64,000 bases of DNA from Candidatus Nitrosopumilus sp. (GTDB lineage: Archaea; Thermoproteota; Nitrososphaeria; Nitrososphaerales; Nitrosopumilaceae), in NCBI GenBank assembly GCA_020431995.1, contig JAGQHE010000029.1, positions 1 to 64,000 on the forward strand, read 5' to 3'. The position numbers were made by a program, and so were the translations under genes. The notes beneath the pieces were generated by a model that made no database searches, had not been told where the DNA came from, and saw nothing but the letters and a program-made list of their open reading frames with translations. Shown here one piece after another: positions 16,458 to 23,604 of this stretch. Positions within the stretch are counted from its first letter, which is position 1; the number at the start of each line of letters is the position of its first letter.

Positions 16458-16795
16458 TTTGTTTACGGTGTGCTTTTTTTGAAATTAAGCATCCTATGAC
16501 GAAAGCAAGCAAGTTTGGCGTCTTATTTCATCGGCTCTTTGGGAGTTGCAGACAGATGCTAAACCCGCAATCATCTTGCTTTCGATCTTTCTAATGGTTG
16601 ACGTTTCTGAAAATTCTTAAAATGAGACATGTCTTGAATTTTAATCAAAAAGGGTTGAAAAACTGATCCGTTTTTGGATATGCCTTCCTGGAATCAGGCC
16701 TGATGATATCATGCGTATCTCATCCAGATATTCGGCACAGGATAACCCAAAACGTAACGCCAAAGCTTAAAACCAATTTCTGCAAATATAACGGG
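16458..16795. other. gap without convincing gene
   Basis: No protein-like frame stands out on either strand apart from the optional 31-residue upstream extension of the gene at 16796. No hairpin or repeat of note. Confidence 0.4.
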
Positions 16796-16993
16796 ATGAT
16801 CATATCGTGCAGAGGCATACAGAGAAACCACCATGTCACAGAATGCGCGTTTGTCTATGATGGCAATTGGGGTGATTCTGAACTAATCGAGCATGAAAAG
16901 TTTCACAAAGCGCTCCTAGACGAAACTGGTTTTTGGCTGGGCTTTGAGGCATCTCAGCCTTTTGGGATTGGCCGGGATGGAAAAATAGCCTGA
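16796..16993 (+). CDS. hypothetical small protein
   Basis: 65 residues from ATG 16796 (96 from ATG 16703). Sequence features: MIISCRGIQRNHHVTECAF, YDGNWGDSELIEHEKFHKALL and a Gly-rich end. No family recognised; the upstream extension repeats a similar MISC start, so the true start is open. Confidence 0.45.
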   Translation: MIISCRGIQRNHHVTECAFVYDGNWGDSELIEHEKFHKALLDETGFWLGFEASQPFGIGRDGKIA

Positions 16994-17084
16994 CAATCAA
17001 GTCCATGGCAGCTTGGAATAAAACAAAAAGACCGTTTATCCTCATGCCCAAATAATTTTATCCTCTTTGCAAGCATCCTTTGCT

Positions 17085-17621
17085 GTGAGCGATAACCATG
17101 TTTTGGAATGGGGCCGGGACTCTTTTCTAAGATGGTCTGATTTTGAGGCCGAGTCAAACCCTGCCGCATTTGAAGATGCTCACAGCACGATCAAATACCG
17201 ATTCACATGGGTGATAAGCTCTGACAACATTGGCGAGCAAATCGTATTTCTTATTGAGGACATCCGTATCTTTGTAGACTTTCACCCTCTTCTTTCATGG
17301 GTTCGACCTTCACAGTCCAGTGACAGATTGCTAAAGCACGAGCAAGGCATTTTTGATCTAGCCGAATTAGTCAAGCGCGAGAATCTCAAGGCATTGCGAG
17401 ATGTTTTTTACGGAAAACGATTTCCTACAAGGGGCAAAAACGAACAGCAACAAAAACAATTCGCAAAAGAAGACTCGGGCAAGATGATTGCACTGGAGGT
17501 GGAAAAGCTTGAAGGCATCTATAGAAAAAAATGTCAGGAATATGTTGAGCAGACCGATTTTGGGCAAAATCAAGAAAGGCAATCTGAGTATGATCTGATG
17601 TTTGAAAAACTAAGGCAGTGA
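17085..17621 (+). CDS. DUF922-like protein with altered metal motif
   Basis: 178 residues from GTG 17085, chosen because an AATTTTATCC box is about 30 nt upstream (TTG 17067 is the alternative). WGRDSFLRWSDF, YRFTWVI strands and the LLKHEQGIFDLAEL segment match the DUF922 putative zinc-protease pattern, including downstream TDFGQNQERQSEYD. In the family the motif is typically HEQGH; here the second His is Ile, so zinc hydrolysis as known would not be supported. Cytosolic, no signal peptide. Confidence 0.6.
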   Translation: MSDNHVLEWGRDSFLRWSDFEAESNPAAFEDAHSTIKYRFTWVISSDNIGEQIVFLIEDIRIFVDFHPLLSWVRPSQSSDRLLKHEQGIFDLAELVKRENLKALRDVFYGKRFPTRGKNEQQQKQFAKEDSGKMIALEVEKLEGIYRKKCQEYVEQTDFGQNQERQSEYDLMFEKLRQ

Positions 17622-17767
17622 TCTTAGCCTAACGCAGCGCATTTGCTACGTGATTGACGGCATCATTTTGTATGCTCTGATCCAAGTTGGGCAAACTGAA
17701 TTAATCTCGCGCATCATTGTGAACCTGCACACGAGAGTATGCTGAACTGCATTAATGCGGATTGGAG

Positions 17768-18037
17768 TTATTGTGATGGACTCCCAACAACCTTGTTCTC
17801 GGGAATTGAGTTGATGTAATTTACCAAGCTTCTGTAATATTTTAAATGAAAATTCAGGTCCTTGATTTCAGTCTGTTTTAATTCCTCAAGCTCTGGACCA
17901 AAGTTCCTCTTGTCCGTCTGAATGTGGTTCAGCGTGTTCTCATTGACTTCGATCATGTGAAAAAGGCTGTGAAGCACTTCGCCTTTTGTGAGGCTTTTCT
18001 CGCATGATTTTTTCAGCAGCACCTCTACCCATTCCAT
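17768..18037 (-). CDS. hypothetical helical protein
   Basis: 89 residues, mostly helical (MEWVEVLLKKSCEKSLTKGE; LEELKQTEIKDLNFHLKYY). No motif recognised; a four-helix or HEPN-like bundle is conceivable but no R-x4-6-H is present. Confidence 0.55.
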   Translation of the reverse strand: MEWVEVLLKKSCEKSLTKGEVLHSLFHMIEVNENTLNHIQTDKRNFGPELEELKQTEIKDLNFHLKYYRSLVNYINSIPENKVVGSPSQ

Positions 18038-18126
18038 AGTGATTCTGGATGCGATTGTTATATCCGCCCCTGAATCTGATAAATTCTGACATTTGCTCTA
18101 ATTTTTTTAGTCCGGCATGAGCAGAG

Positions 18127-18255
18127 CTATTTCTTTCCTGCCTTCTTTCTTTCCATTATCTCCTTGTTTCTTTCAATGTCTGAATGCACTTCGACATGGT
18201 CATACAGTTGCTCCTTGGACGCAAACAGCTGCTCGCAATAGTAACATTGGTGCAT
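18127..18255 (-). CDS. C2H2 zinc-finger micro-protein
   Basis: The 42-residue frame begins MHQCYYCEQLFASKEQL and contains one classical C-x2-C-x12-H-x4-H finger (CYYC ... YDHVEVH) followed by a basic helix KEIMERKKAGKK. A box (TAATTTATC) lies about 30 nt upstream. The single finger plus basic tail suggests nucleic-acid or protein binding. Confidence 0.75.
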   Translation of the reverse strand: MHQCYYCEQLFASKEQLYDHVEVHSDIERNKEIMERKKAGKK

Positions 18256-18393
18256 CCCTGTATTACGTCCACCTTAGATAAATTACTTTTGTACTTGAGA
18301 AAATCTGTTCTTAAAACACAGGATGTGGCACGTGCTCAAATCATGTCGTCTCTGTGCGTGCTGATAAAAGGGAATGGAGATAATCTCCTTGGA

Positions 18394-18633
18394 CTACCTG
18401 CCATTTTCTTCTTTGATTTTTTGTGCAAGGTCTCCGAAAGGATCCTCGTGCCATTTTTCTTTATTCAGACTGACCATGCCCGTGTCAGAAGAGAATGAAC
18501 CCTCCTCAGCTGCAGGTGCTAGTACTGCGTCTTCCGGTATGTAGCTTTGTTGGTTGTCTGTGGCATAAACTACGACGCCGGCCAACGCGGCAACACCTAT
18601 TGCTATACCTGCATAAATCATTGCATTTGACAT
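18394..18633 (-). CDS. single-span membrane protein
   Basis: 79 residues from ATG 18633: MSNAMIYAGIAIGVAALAG is one N-terminal membrane helix, followed by an extracellular acidic tail with EDPFGDLAQKIKEENGR at the end. ATG 18681 would add 16 residues before the helix. No family recognised. Confidence 0.6.
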   Translation of the reverse strand: MSNAMIYAGIAIGVAALAGVVVYATDNQQSYIPEDAVLAPAAEEGSFSSDTGMVSLNKEKWHEDPFGDLAQKIKEENGR

Positions 18634-18694
18634 GACGTCATTCTGAATTTTTGATATTAATCTGGTCAGTCCGCTCTGCAATGCAGTGCAATTT

Positions 18695-19012
18695 TTAATG
18701 AGTTTCTACCTTGATCTCAGAATTGCAGACCGGGGTTCTGCCTCTTTCTTTCCTGAATTCCTCGATTAGCTGCAACTGACGTTCTTTCTGGTTGTCTGTG
18801 AACTCTCTCTGGTAGAACTTGGTCTTTTGCTTGCATTCGCTTTCTGAAAATTCGGTGTCCACGTATTCTGTAAACGTTCTTTCCATGTTGTCTGTCTCCC
18901 CGATGAATATTGGCTCCTTGTTTCTGTCATACAACACATAGACTCCTGAATGGGGTTTGACAAACTTTGCACTATCCAGCCAAACCCTTAGCTTGTCTTC
19001 CAGCAGTTCCAT
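18695..19012 (-). CDS. GIY-YIG-like domain protein
   Basis: 105 residues from ATG 19012 (longer start at 19105 possible). The pattern SGVYVLYDRNKEPIFIGETD resembles the GIY-YIG signature (GVY...FIG), followed by helices LQLIEEFRKERGRTPVCN. The second half of the nuclease signature reads FIG instead of YIG, and the conserved catalytic Arg is not obvious (candidate in NMERTF). Nuclease activity is therefore uncertain. Confidence 0.6.
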   Translation of the reverse strand: MELLEDKLRVWLDSAKFVKPHSGVYVLYDRNKEPIFIGETDNMERTFTEYVDTEFSESECKQKTKFYQREFTDNQKERQLQLIEEFRKERGRTPVCNSEIKVETH

Positions 19013-19252
19013 GATCTTACATGTTCTACTAGATATTAAACAAGTTTCTCCTTCTCTATACTGAACATCATAAATCCTTATTAGGATAACATGAAGGCAA
19101 CTCAAAAATCAAGATCAATGACTCTGAGAATTCGTGCCAAAGGAGAGAATGACGTCTCGACGCACTTTTCTCTCACTTACACTAATCTAGTATGACGAAA
19201 TTTGTATTTAAGATCGTATCCATTTCACAATAACCAATACTTTTGGGCTCAA

Positions 19253-19441
19253 ATGAACATAGAAACCTCCTTGATTTGTAATATGCTTGGATGTAACAGC
19301 GAAGCCTTTGCTCAGGTAATGCATTATTATTTCGAGGAAGGCAAACACCCATTTGCCAAATGTATCATGAGATTCTGTAATACCCATGCAAAGATGATTT
19401 CAGAAGATGATTGTACCACAAGGGTTCAGGTGCAAAATTGA
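19253..19441 (+). CDS. small Cys/His zinc protein
   Basis: 62 residues from ATG 19253: ICNMLGCNSEAFAQVMHYYF, CIMRFCNTHAKMISEDD. Two C-x4-C type pairs (CNMLGC, CIMRFC) and His give a plausible zinc site. The stop overlaps the TTG start of the next gene (TTGA), so they are coupled. First of a run of six consecutive small genes on this strand. Confidence 0.6.
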   Translation: MNIETSLICNMLGCNSEAFAQVMHYYFEEGKHPFAKCIMRFCNTHAKMISEDDCTTRVQVQN

Positions 19442-19605
19442 GAAAAATAGAAGTCAATATTAAAGATAAAGACTATCTTGATTTCTTGTCTGTCTGTATT
19501 AATGAGAAATTATCAGTGGAGGAGAAACTGAAAAACATAATTCGATACCATGTCATTACATATCGTGATAGAAGAAAGATGAGAAATGTCAAGATATTTT
19601 CATAG
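19438..19605 (+). CDS. 55-residue basic protein
   Basis: From TTG 19438, overlapping the previous stop: MRKIEVNIKDKDYLDFLSVC then a Lys/Arg-rich helical C-terminus (YRDRRKMRNVKIFS). No zinc site. The strand-helix-helix pattern with EVNIKDKDYLDFLSVC could be a ribbon-helix-helix DNA-binding fold, which I infer only from appearance. Confidence 0.55.
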   Translation: MRKIEVNIKDKDYLDFLSVCINEKLSVEEKLKNIIRYHVITYRDRRKMRNVKIFS

Positions 19606-19606
19606 A

Positions 19607-19622
19607 CAATACGCTTAAGTTC
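19607..19622 (+). promoter_or_regulatory. 16-bp repeated promoter element, copy 1
   Basis: CAATACGCTTAAGTTC, identical to 19956-19971. The CTTAAG core is centred about 26 nt before ATG 19643, the box A position for a leaderless mRNA. Confidence 0.6.
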
Positions 19623-19642
19623 GTAATTCCTGTAGAAAACTC

Positions 19643-19819
19643 ATGACCGATGACGAGTATGAAACAGTGCCAATTGAGTCAAAAGTCAGAGAGGGGGTGT
19701 TTCACAAAGTTGTCAAAGACTTGAAAAGTGGAAAAGCTGTCTCCTGTTCTTGTAAATGCTGGAGTAGGGGGAAAAAGCCGTGCGTGGGCATGAGGGCTGT
19801 CGGCTATGAAAGTTTTTGA
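19643..19819 (+). CDS. 58-residue protein with CxCxCW motif
   Basis: MTDDEYETVPIESKVREG leads to VSCSCKCWSRGKKPCVGM. Four Cys clustered within 14 residues suggest metal binding. Its own box A (19607-19622) places the start. No known family. Confidence 0.65.
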   Translation: MTDDEYETVPIESKVREGVFHKVVKDLKSGKAVSCSCKCWSRGKKPCVGMRAVGYESF

Positions 19820-19833
19820 AAATATGCAGTAGT

Positions 19834-19839
19834 CTTAAG
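19834..19839 (+). promoter_or_regulatory. box A CTTAAG of the 34-residue gene
   Basis: Centred about 26 nt before ATG 19863; same core as the neighbouring 16-bp elements but without the extended match. Confidence 0.45.
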
Positions 19840-19862
19840 TTTGGAATCCTTGGGTTGCAATC

Positions 19863-19967
19863 ATGACACAAAAGAAAAAGGAATTAAAAAAACGAGAGAA
19901 TCTCCAGTGTCATTGGCATTGTCCGTGTGATGATTGCATGGCTGATGAAACCCAGCAATACGCTTAA
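19863..19967 (+). CDS. 34-residue Cys/His-rich peptide
   Basis: MTQKKKELKKRENLQ then CHWHCPCDDCMADE. A basic helix precedes four Cys and one His in ten residues. Own box A at the right spacing. Probably a minimal metal-binding peptide. Confidence 0.6.
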   Translation: MTQKKKELKKRENLQCHWHCPCDDCMADETQQYA

Positions 19968-19971
19968 GTTC
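19956..19971 (+). promoter_or_regulatory. 16-bp repeated promoter element, copy 2
   Basis: Identical to 19607-19622; CTTAAG core centred about 26 nt before ATG 19991. It overlaps the 3' end and stop of the preceding gene. Confidence 0.6.
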
Positions 19972-19990
19972 CTGCAAAATTCAGAAAGAC

Positions 19991-20149
19991 ATGATTCCAA
20001 AAGGGGACATACCTGGCATATGTGTGGATTGCGGGGAACGCATTACGTATTCTAAAAAGTCCATGCAAACTCATGCGGAATTGCTGAAAAAACATCGGTG
20101 TCCAAAGTGCGGGAATTTTGCACTGAGAACGCTGAGTACTGATTTGTAA
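19991..20149 (+). CDS. 52-residue zinc-ribbon protein
   Basis: MIPKGDIPGICVDCGERITY, a helix SKKSMQTHAELLKKH and RCPKCGNFALRTL. Two CxxCG knuckles 30 residues apart define a zinc ribbon or treble clef. Own box A (19956-19971). Confidence 0.75.
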   Translation: MIPKGDIPGICVDCGERITYSKKSMQTHAELLKKHRCPKCGNFALRTLSTDL

Positions 20150-20216
20150 TGGCTGCATGTTGATTGCAAACCATGATAATGTGCAGCATGCTTATCTTCA
20201 TAAATATTATTAGTGC

Positions 20217-20369
20217 ATGATGGAAAAAAAGAAAGTGATAAAAGAAAAATTCTGCATGGGTTGTAGATCAAAAGACAACTTACAAGCCAGCATCAACCTT
20301 CTTAGCGATCCAGCTTATCTTTGCAGCAAATGCATTTCAGATTATGATGATTGGAAAAAGAAAAAATAG
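20217..20369 (+). CDS. 50-residue four-Cys zinc protein
   Basis: From ATG 20217 (or 20220): basic MMEKKKVIKEKFCMGCRSKD, then LCSKCISDYDDWKKKK. Two CxxC pairs about 26 residues apart. It ends the run of plus-strand micro-genes before the helicase. Confidence 0.7.
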   Translation: MMEKKKVIKEKFCMGCRSKDNLQASINLLSDPAYLCSKCISDYDDWKKKK

Positions 20370-20554
20370 AAATCTTTCCGTACCTAGGTTGAAAAAGTTT
20401 GCCACTGTTTGGATTCTGATCTCTTTTCCCTGTTTTGAGAGAAACTGTGTGATCTGGTGTCAAAAAAGGAACCTGCGCATTGAACCGGCTTGCAAAAATT
20501 GCGATGTCACAAGAACCTCCATGCTTTTAATACTGATTACAAACAAGTGAAATC

Positions 20555-22234
20555 CTGTCTCTTTTAGAAAATTTTCCTGAGCAATTCACTCCGCGAGAAA
20601 TCCAAAAGGAGATCCTCTCTGAGATCGAGTCCAATCTGAAATCAGGCTTTAGAAAAATCATTCTTTGTGCACCTACTGGGGTAGGCAAGTCTCTTGTTGG
20701 TGCAACAGTCTCAAGATACTTTGACAGCTCCTTTACTGTCACTGCGTCAAAGCATCTGCAAGATCAGTATATCAAAGACATCCAATTTCTAAAACCCATC
20801 AAGGGAAAGCAGAACTTCCCATGCCCAAAACTCATGTCCTCAGAAAATGTCGGCAGCGCTGTCAGGGCAATGCGATGGGGACTGACATGTGACAAGGGAG
20901 TGTGCCAGGAAAGGGTGAATAAGAACGGCAAAGAGGTCTTCGAGGTATGCAAATTCAAGCCCACTATGAAGCAAGTGGAGGAAAACACGCAAGACCCGCA
21001 GTGCTGCCCCTACTATCTGCAGAAATACCAGGCACTTGCTTCAAAGCACTCGCTTTGGAATTACCATGCGTTTTTCACCATCATGAAATTCAACAAAAAG
21101 CTGTTTGAAGACTATCTTGACAGGAAGGTGACAGTCTTTGACGAGGCCCATAAAATTGAAGACCAGATAATCCAGTTTGTCGGATTTGACATCTTTAGCG
21201 GACAAGTAGACGAATGCAATCTTAATGCCAGCAAGTACAACCTTGCCGATCTGGATTCCGTGATTCAGCTAGCTGACGATATGGCATATTCGTATGCAAA
21301 CAAGATCAAAGACATCAGAGAGAGCGCTGCCTTTCAAAAGGAACCTGACTATGAATTGGTCGCAGGGCTAGAGCGGCGGCACAACAGGACTGCGCAAGCC
21401 AAGATTGACATACTTGCAGACAAGGATAACTTTGTCGTAAACGACCCTGTCAAAGATCTCAACGGGAACTTTAGAACCATCTCTGTAAAACCAATAGACG
21501 TCTCAAAATTTGCAAAATCGTTCTTTGAGACCGACTACCAGCTATTCATGTCTGCGACAATTGACAAGTCAAGCTTCTGCGAAAACATGGGCCTGGAAAA
21601 AGACGACGTTGCATTTGTGGACACTGCAAAATCCCCGTTCCCACTCAAACACAGAAGGATTGATCTCCTAAATGTGAGGCGGCTAAGCTATGGCTCGACT
21701 GAGGATGATGAGATTGAGGTGATCAAAACAATCGACAGGATCTTGGATGAGCACTCCGATGAGCGCGGACTGATACTGACGTCATCCATCCCAAGATGTC
21801 AGAAAATAGTCCGTTACCTGTCTCCTAAAAATGCAAAACGAATCAGGATCTGTCATAGCAAAAACAAAGACGGAAAAACGCAAGACGAGGTGATCACCGA
21901 GCATGCGTCCGATCCTACCGGGGTGCTGCTTTCTTCCTCGCTATGGGAAGGCGTGGACTTGAAGGACGGTCTGTCCAGGTTCCAGATCATAGCAAAGGTT
22001 CCGTACCCGAATTACACAGAAAAAAGGACCAGAGCAAAAATGAACAGATTTCCATTGTGGTATACGTCCCAAACCCTCACAAAATTACTGCAGGGATTTG
22101 GCCGCTCAATCAGGAGCGAAGAGGACTGGGCAAGAACATACGTGCTTGACACTGCTGCAAACAATGTCTTTTTCAAGGCACAGCAAATGATTCCGAAGGC
22201 ATACTATGATGTCTTGGGAATGGAAGTCATGTAG
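20555..22234 (+). CDS. XPD/Rad3/DinG-type Fe-S helicase with non-standard or damaged 5' end
   Basis: The frame is open from base 20537 and encodes a complete SF2 helicase of about 560 residues: FTPREIQKEIL, Walker A CAPTGVGKSL, four Fe-S cysteines (TCDKGVC, EVCKF, CC), FDEAHKIEDQ, LFMSATIDKS, SSSLWEGVDLKDGLSR and LLQGFGRSIRSEE. The only in-frame ATG/GTG/TTG before base 21000 is ATG 20834, which lies after Walker A and would give a dead enzyme. I set the start at CTG 20555, 26 nt after box A TTTTAATA (20525-20532). Alternatively one base is missing from the A run after GTG 20547. Probable DNA-repair helicase. Confidence 0.8.
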   Translation: MSLLENFPEQFTPREIQKEILSEIESNLKSGFRKIILCAPTGVGKSLVGATVSRYFDSSFTVTASKHLQDQYIKDIQFLKPIKGKQNFPCPKLMSSENVGSAVRAMRWGLTCDKGVCQERVNKNGKEVFEVCKFKPTMKQVEENTQDPQCCPYYLQKYQALASKHSLWNYHAFFTIMKFNKKLFEDYLDRKVTVFDEAHKIEDQIIQFVGFDIFSGQVDECNLNASKYNLADLDSVIQLADDMAYSYANKIKDIRESAAFQKEPDYELVAGLERRHNRTAQAKIDILADKDNFVVNDPVKDLNGNFRTISVKPIDVSKFAKSFFETDYQLFMSATIDKSSFCENMGLEKDDVAFVDTAKSPFPLKHRRIDLLNVRRLSYGSTEDDEIEVIKTIDRILDEHSDERGLILTSSIPRCQKIVRYLSPKNAKRIRICHSKNKDGKTQDEVITEHASDPTGVLLSSSLWEGVDLKDGLSRFQIIAKVPYPNYTEKRTRAKMNRFPLWYTSQTLTKLLQGFGRSIRSEEDWARTYVLDTAANNVFFKAQQMIPKAYYDVLGMEVM

Positions 22235-22379
22235 GCCATGCGGGAAAAAGACGCCTGAAGAACGTCTGCCTTTTGAATCTCTGCAATTACTGCATGCAAA
22301 AAAGCAATTCTTTTTCAAGCGGATCCGAAAGTCCAAAAGACGGTTCAATCCTTTCTGGAAATGTGATTGGCGTTTCTAA
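22206..22379 (+). CDS. possible 57-residue basic protein overlapping the helicase end
   Basis: MMSWEWKSCRPCGKKTPEE, then a Lys/Arg/Phe-rich helix and FWKCDWRF. CxxC and a distal Cys with strong positive charge could be a zinc finger. It overlaps the helicase 3' end by 29 nt in another frame and the convergent next gene by 4 nt; moderate chance of being spurious. Confidence 0.4.
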   Translation: MMSWEWKSCRPCGKKTPEERLPFESLQLLHAKKQFFFKRIRKSKRRFNPFWKCDWRF

Positions 22380-22948
22380 GACAGGCCAATCTGTTTCATG
22401 AACTCAAGATTGTCCCAGAACAGGTACTCTTCATCCATCACGCCATTATTCCAATGCCCCACAGTGGCCATTTTCAGCTTGAAAGCCTTTCCGGTTGGAG
22501 GGATTGCCGTGCCATCTGGAAGTGGCATTGGCTCTGTAAATGTGCCTTCCATAATGCCGATAACGCTTGTCCATTCACCGTGTGCTATCTTGACAGGATG
22601 TTCTTGAATTCTGGTGTCAGGAGCATAGACAAACATGAATTTCAGGTCTTCGATGTGCCTCTCAATTCCCTCTGTCTGGCTGCCGTCAGGCCAGTGGACC
22701 GTGATGTCTTCTGAATGGCTTTCTTTGAGCCTGTCCCACTTCTGGTTTGTAAAAACATCAAAATCCAACTCGTCAAATGTCTCAAGGTGCTGCGTTGCAA
22801 GACGTTCTGCCGTTTTGTATCTCTCCAATTCTGACTGTACGCTGTTGGTTGTCACGGATGACTGATATGACGTTTGAAAAATCCAATAGCACGTGCCAAA
22901 GCCTACTGCAAACATGGCAATTGTTATGACTGTCCATGCCTTTTGCAA
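22376..22948 (-). CDS. membrane-anchored SnoaL-like protein
   Basis: 190 residues. Residues 5-27 form a signal anchor (VITIAMFAVGFGTCYWIF), then a helical linker and a SnoaL/NTF2-like domain: WDRLKESHSEDITVHWPDG, GIERHIEDLKFMF, EWTSVIGIMEGTF and a terminal EEYLFWDNLEFMKQIGL. SnoaL relatives are ester cyclases or small-ligand binders; the domain here would face outside. Substrate unknown. Confidence 0.8.
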   Translation of the reverse strand: MQKAWTVITIAMFAVGFGTCYWIFQTSYQSSVTTNSVQSELERYKTAERLATQHLETFDELDFDVFTNQKWDRLKESHSEDITVHWPDGSQTEGIERHIEDLKFMFVYAPDTRIQEHPVKIAHGEWTSVIGIMEGTFTEPMPLPDGTAIPPTGKAFKLKMATVGHWNNGVMDEEYLFWDNLEFMKQIGLS

Positions 22949-23044
22949 TGAACATGGTATGATTCTGACACTATTAATTTTTCCTGAGATTCTTTTCTGA
23001 AAATCTTCAAAATCCTTAATTGATTACTGTGATATTGTCTGCTA

Positions 23045-23590
23045 ATGGATGCAAGACTCCCTGCAGGCGTCAAGAAGAAATGCTCTCCAAAGGTCCGGCT
23101 GTATTTCATAGACCAGGACAAGCATTATTTTCTAAATGACGGCCTTGTCAAAAACGGGTTTGGCTCTAAACTGACAATACTGAAAAACCGTGACAGTGTT
23201 TTGTCTGCATTCTCAAAAATGTCTTTTCTGTTTGATGAGATCATACGGTTAAGGATAGTAGGGCATTCCAATGGGAGTGACAGTGCGGAACTCCTTTACC
23301 TGTTAAACCTGGTCCCTGTCAACAGAAAGATTAGGACCTTTCTGGACTGGAAGATCTTCGGGCCTGAATTTACAAGAGTGATGTCAAGGCTCTTTGAAGT
23401 AAGAAATGACACTGTTCACTGCATATCATTAGACGAGGTAACATACAATCCTGAAAACAAAATTTCGCTGGCAACCGCGGCAGGATTCAAGAGATTCTCT
23501 GCAGATTTTCAAAAAGCGTGGGCAGAGCTGCTGGAAATATACCTGAAACAGCAAGAGAAAATCAACATGGATGACCTTGAAGGGGTTTGA
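23045..23590 (+). CDS. hypothetical protein with R-x4-H motif
   Basis: 181 residues, helical, soluble. Notable is FEVRNDTVHCISL, an RN-x3-H arrangement as in HEPN-type RNases, in a helix-turn context preceded by LYLLNLVPVNRKIRTFLDW. HEPN membership is only a guess. It converges on ilvD with 14 nt between stops. No toxin partner is adjacent. Confidence 0.55.
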   Translation: MDARLPAGVKKKCSPKVRLYFIDQDKHYFLNDGLVKNGFGSKLTILKNRDSVLSAFSKMSFLFDEIIRLRIVGHSNGSDSAELLYLLNLVPVNRKIRTFLDWKIFGPEFTRVMSRLFEVRNDTVHCISLDEVTYNPENKISLATAAGFKRFSADFQKAWAELLEIYLKQQEKINMDDLEGV

Positions 23591-23604
23591 CCGCCTTGGG
23601 CAGG

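Noticed and set aside
20344-20550. 68-residue frame with several Cys (CFERNC, CKNC) before the helicase
   Set aside because: Overlaps the preceding zinc gene and has no promoter; kept only as context for the helicase start problem.
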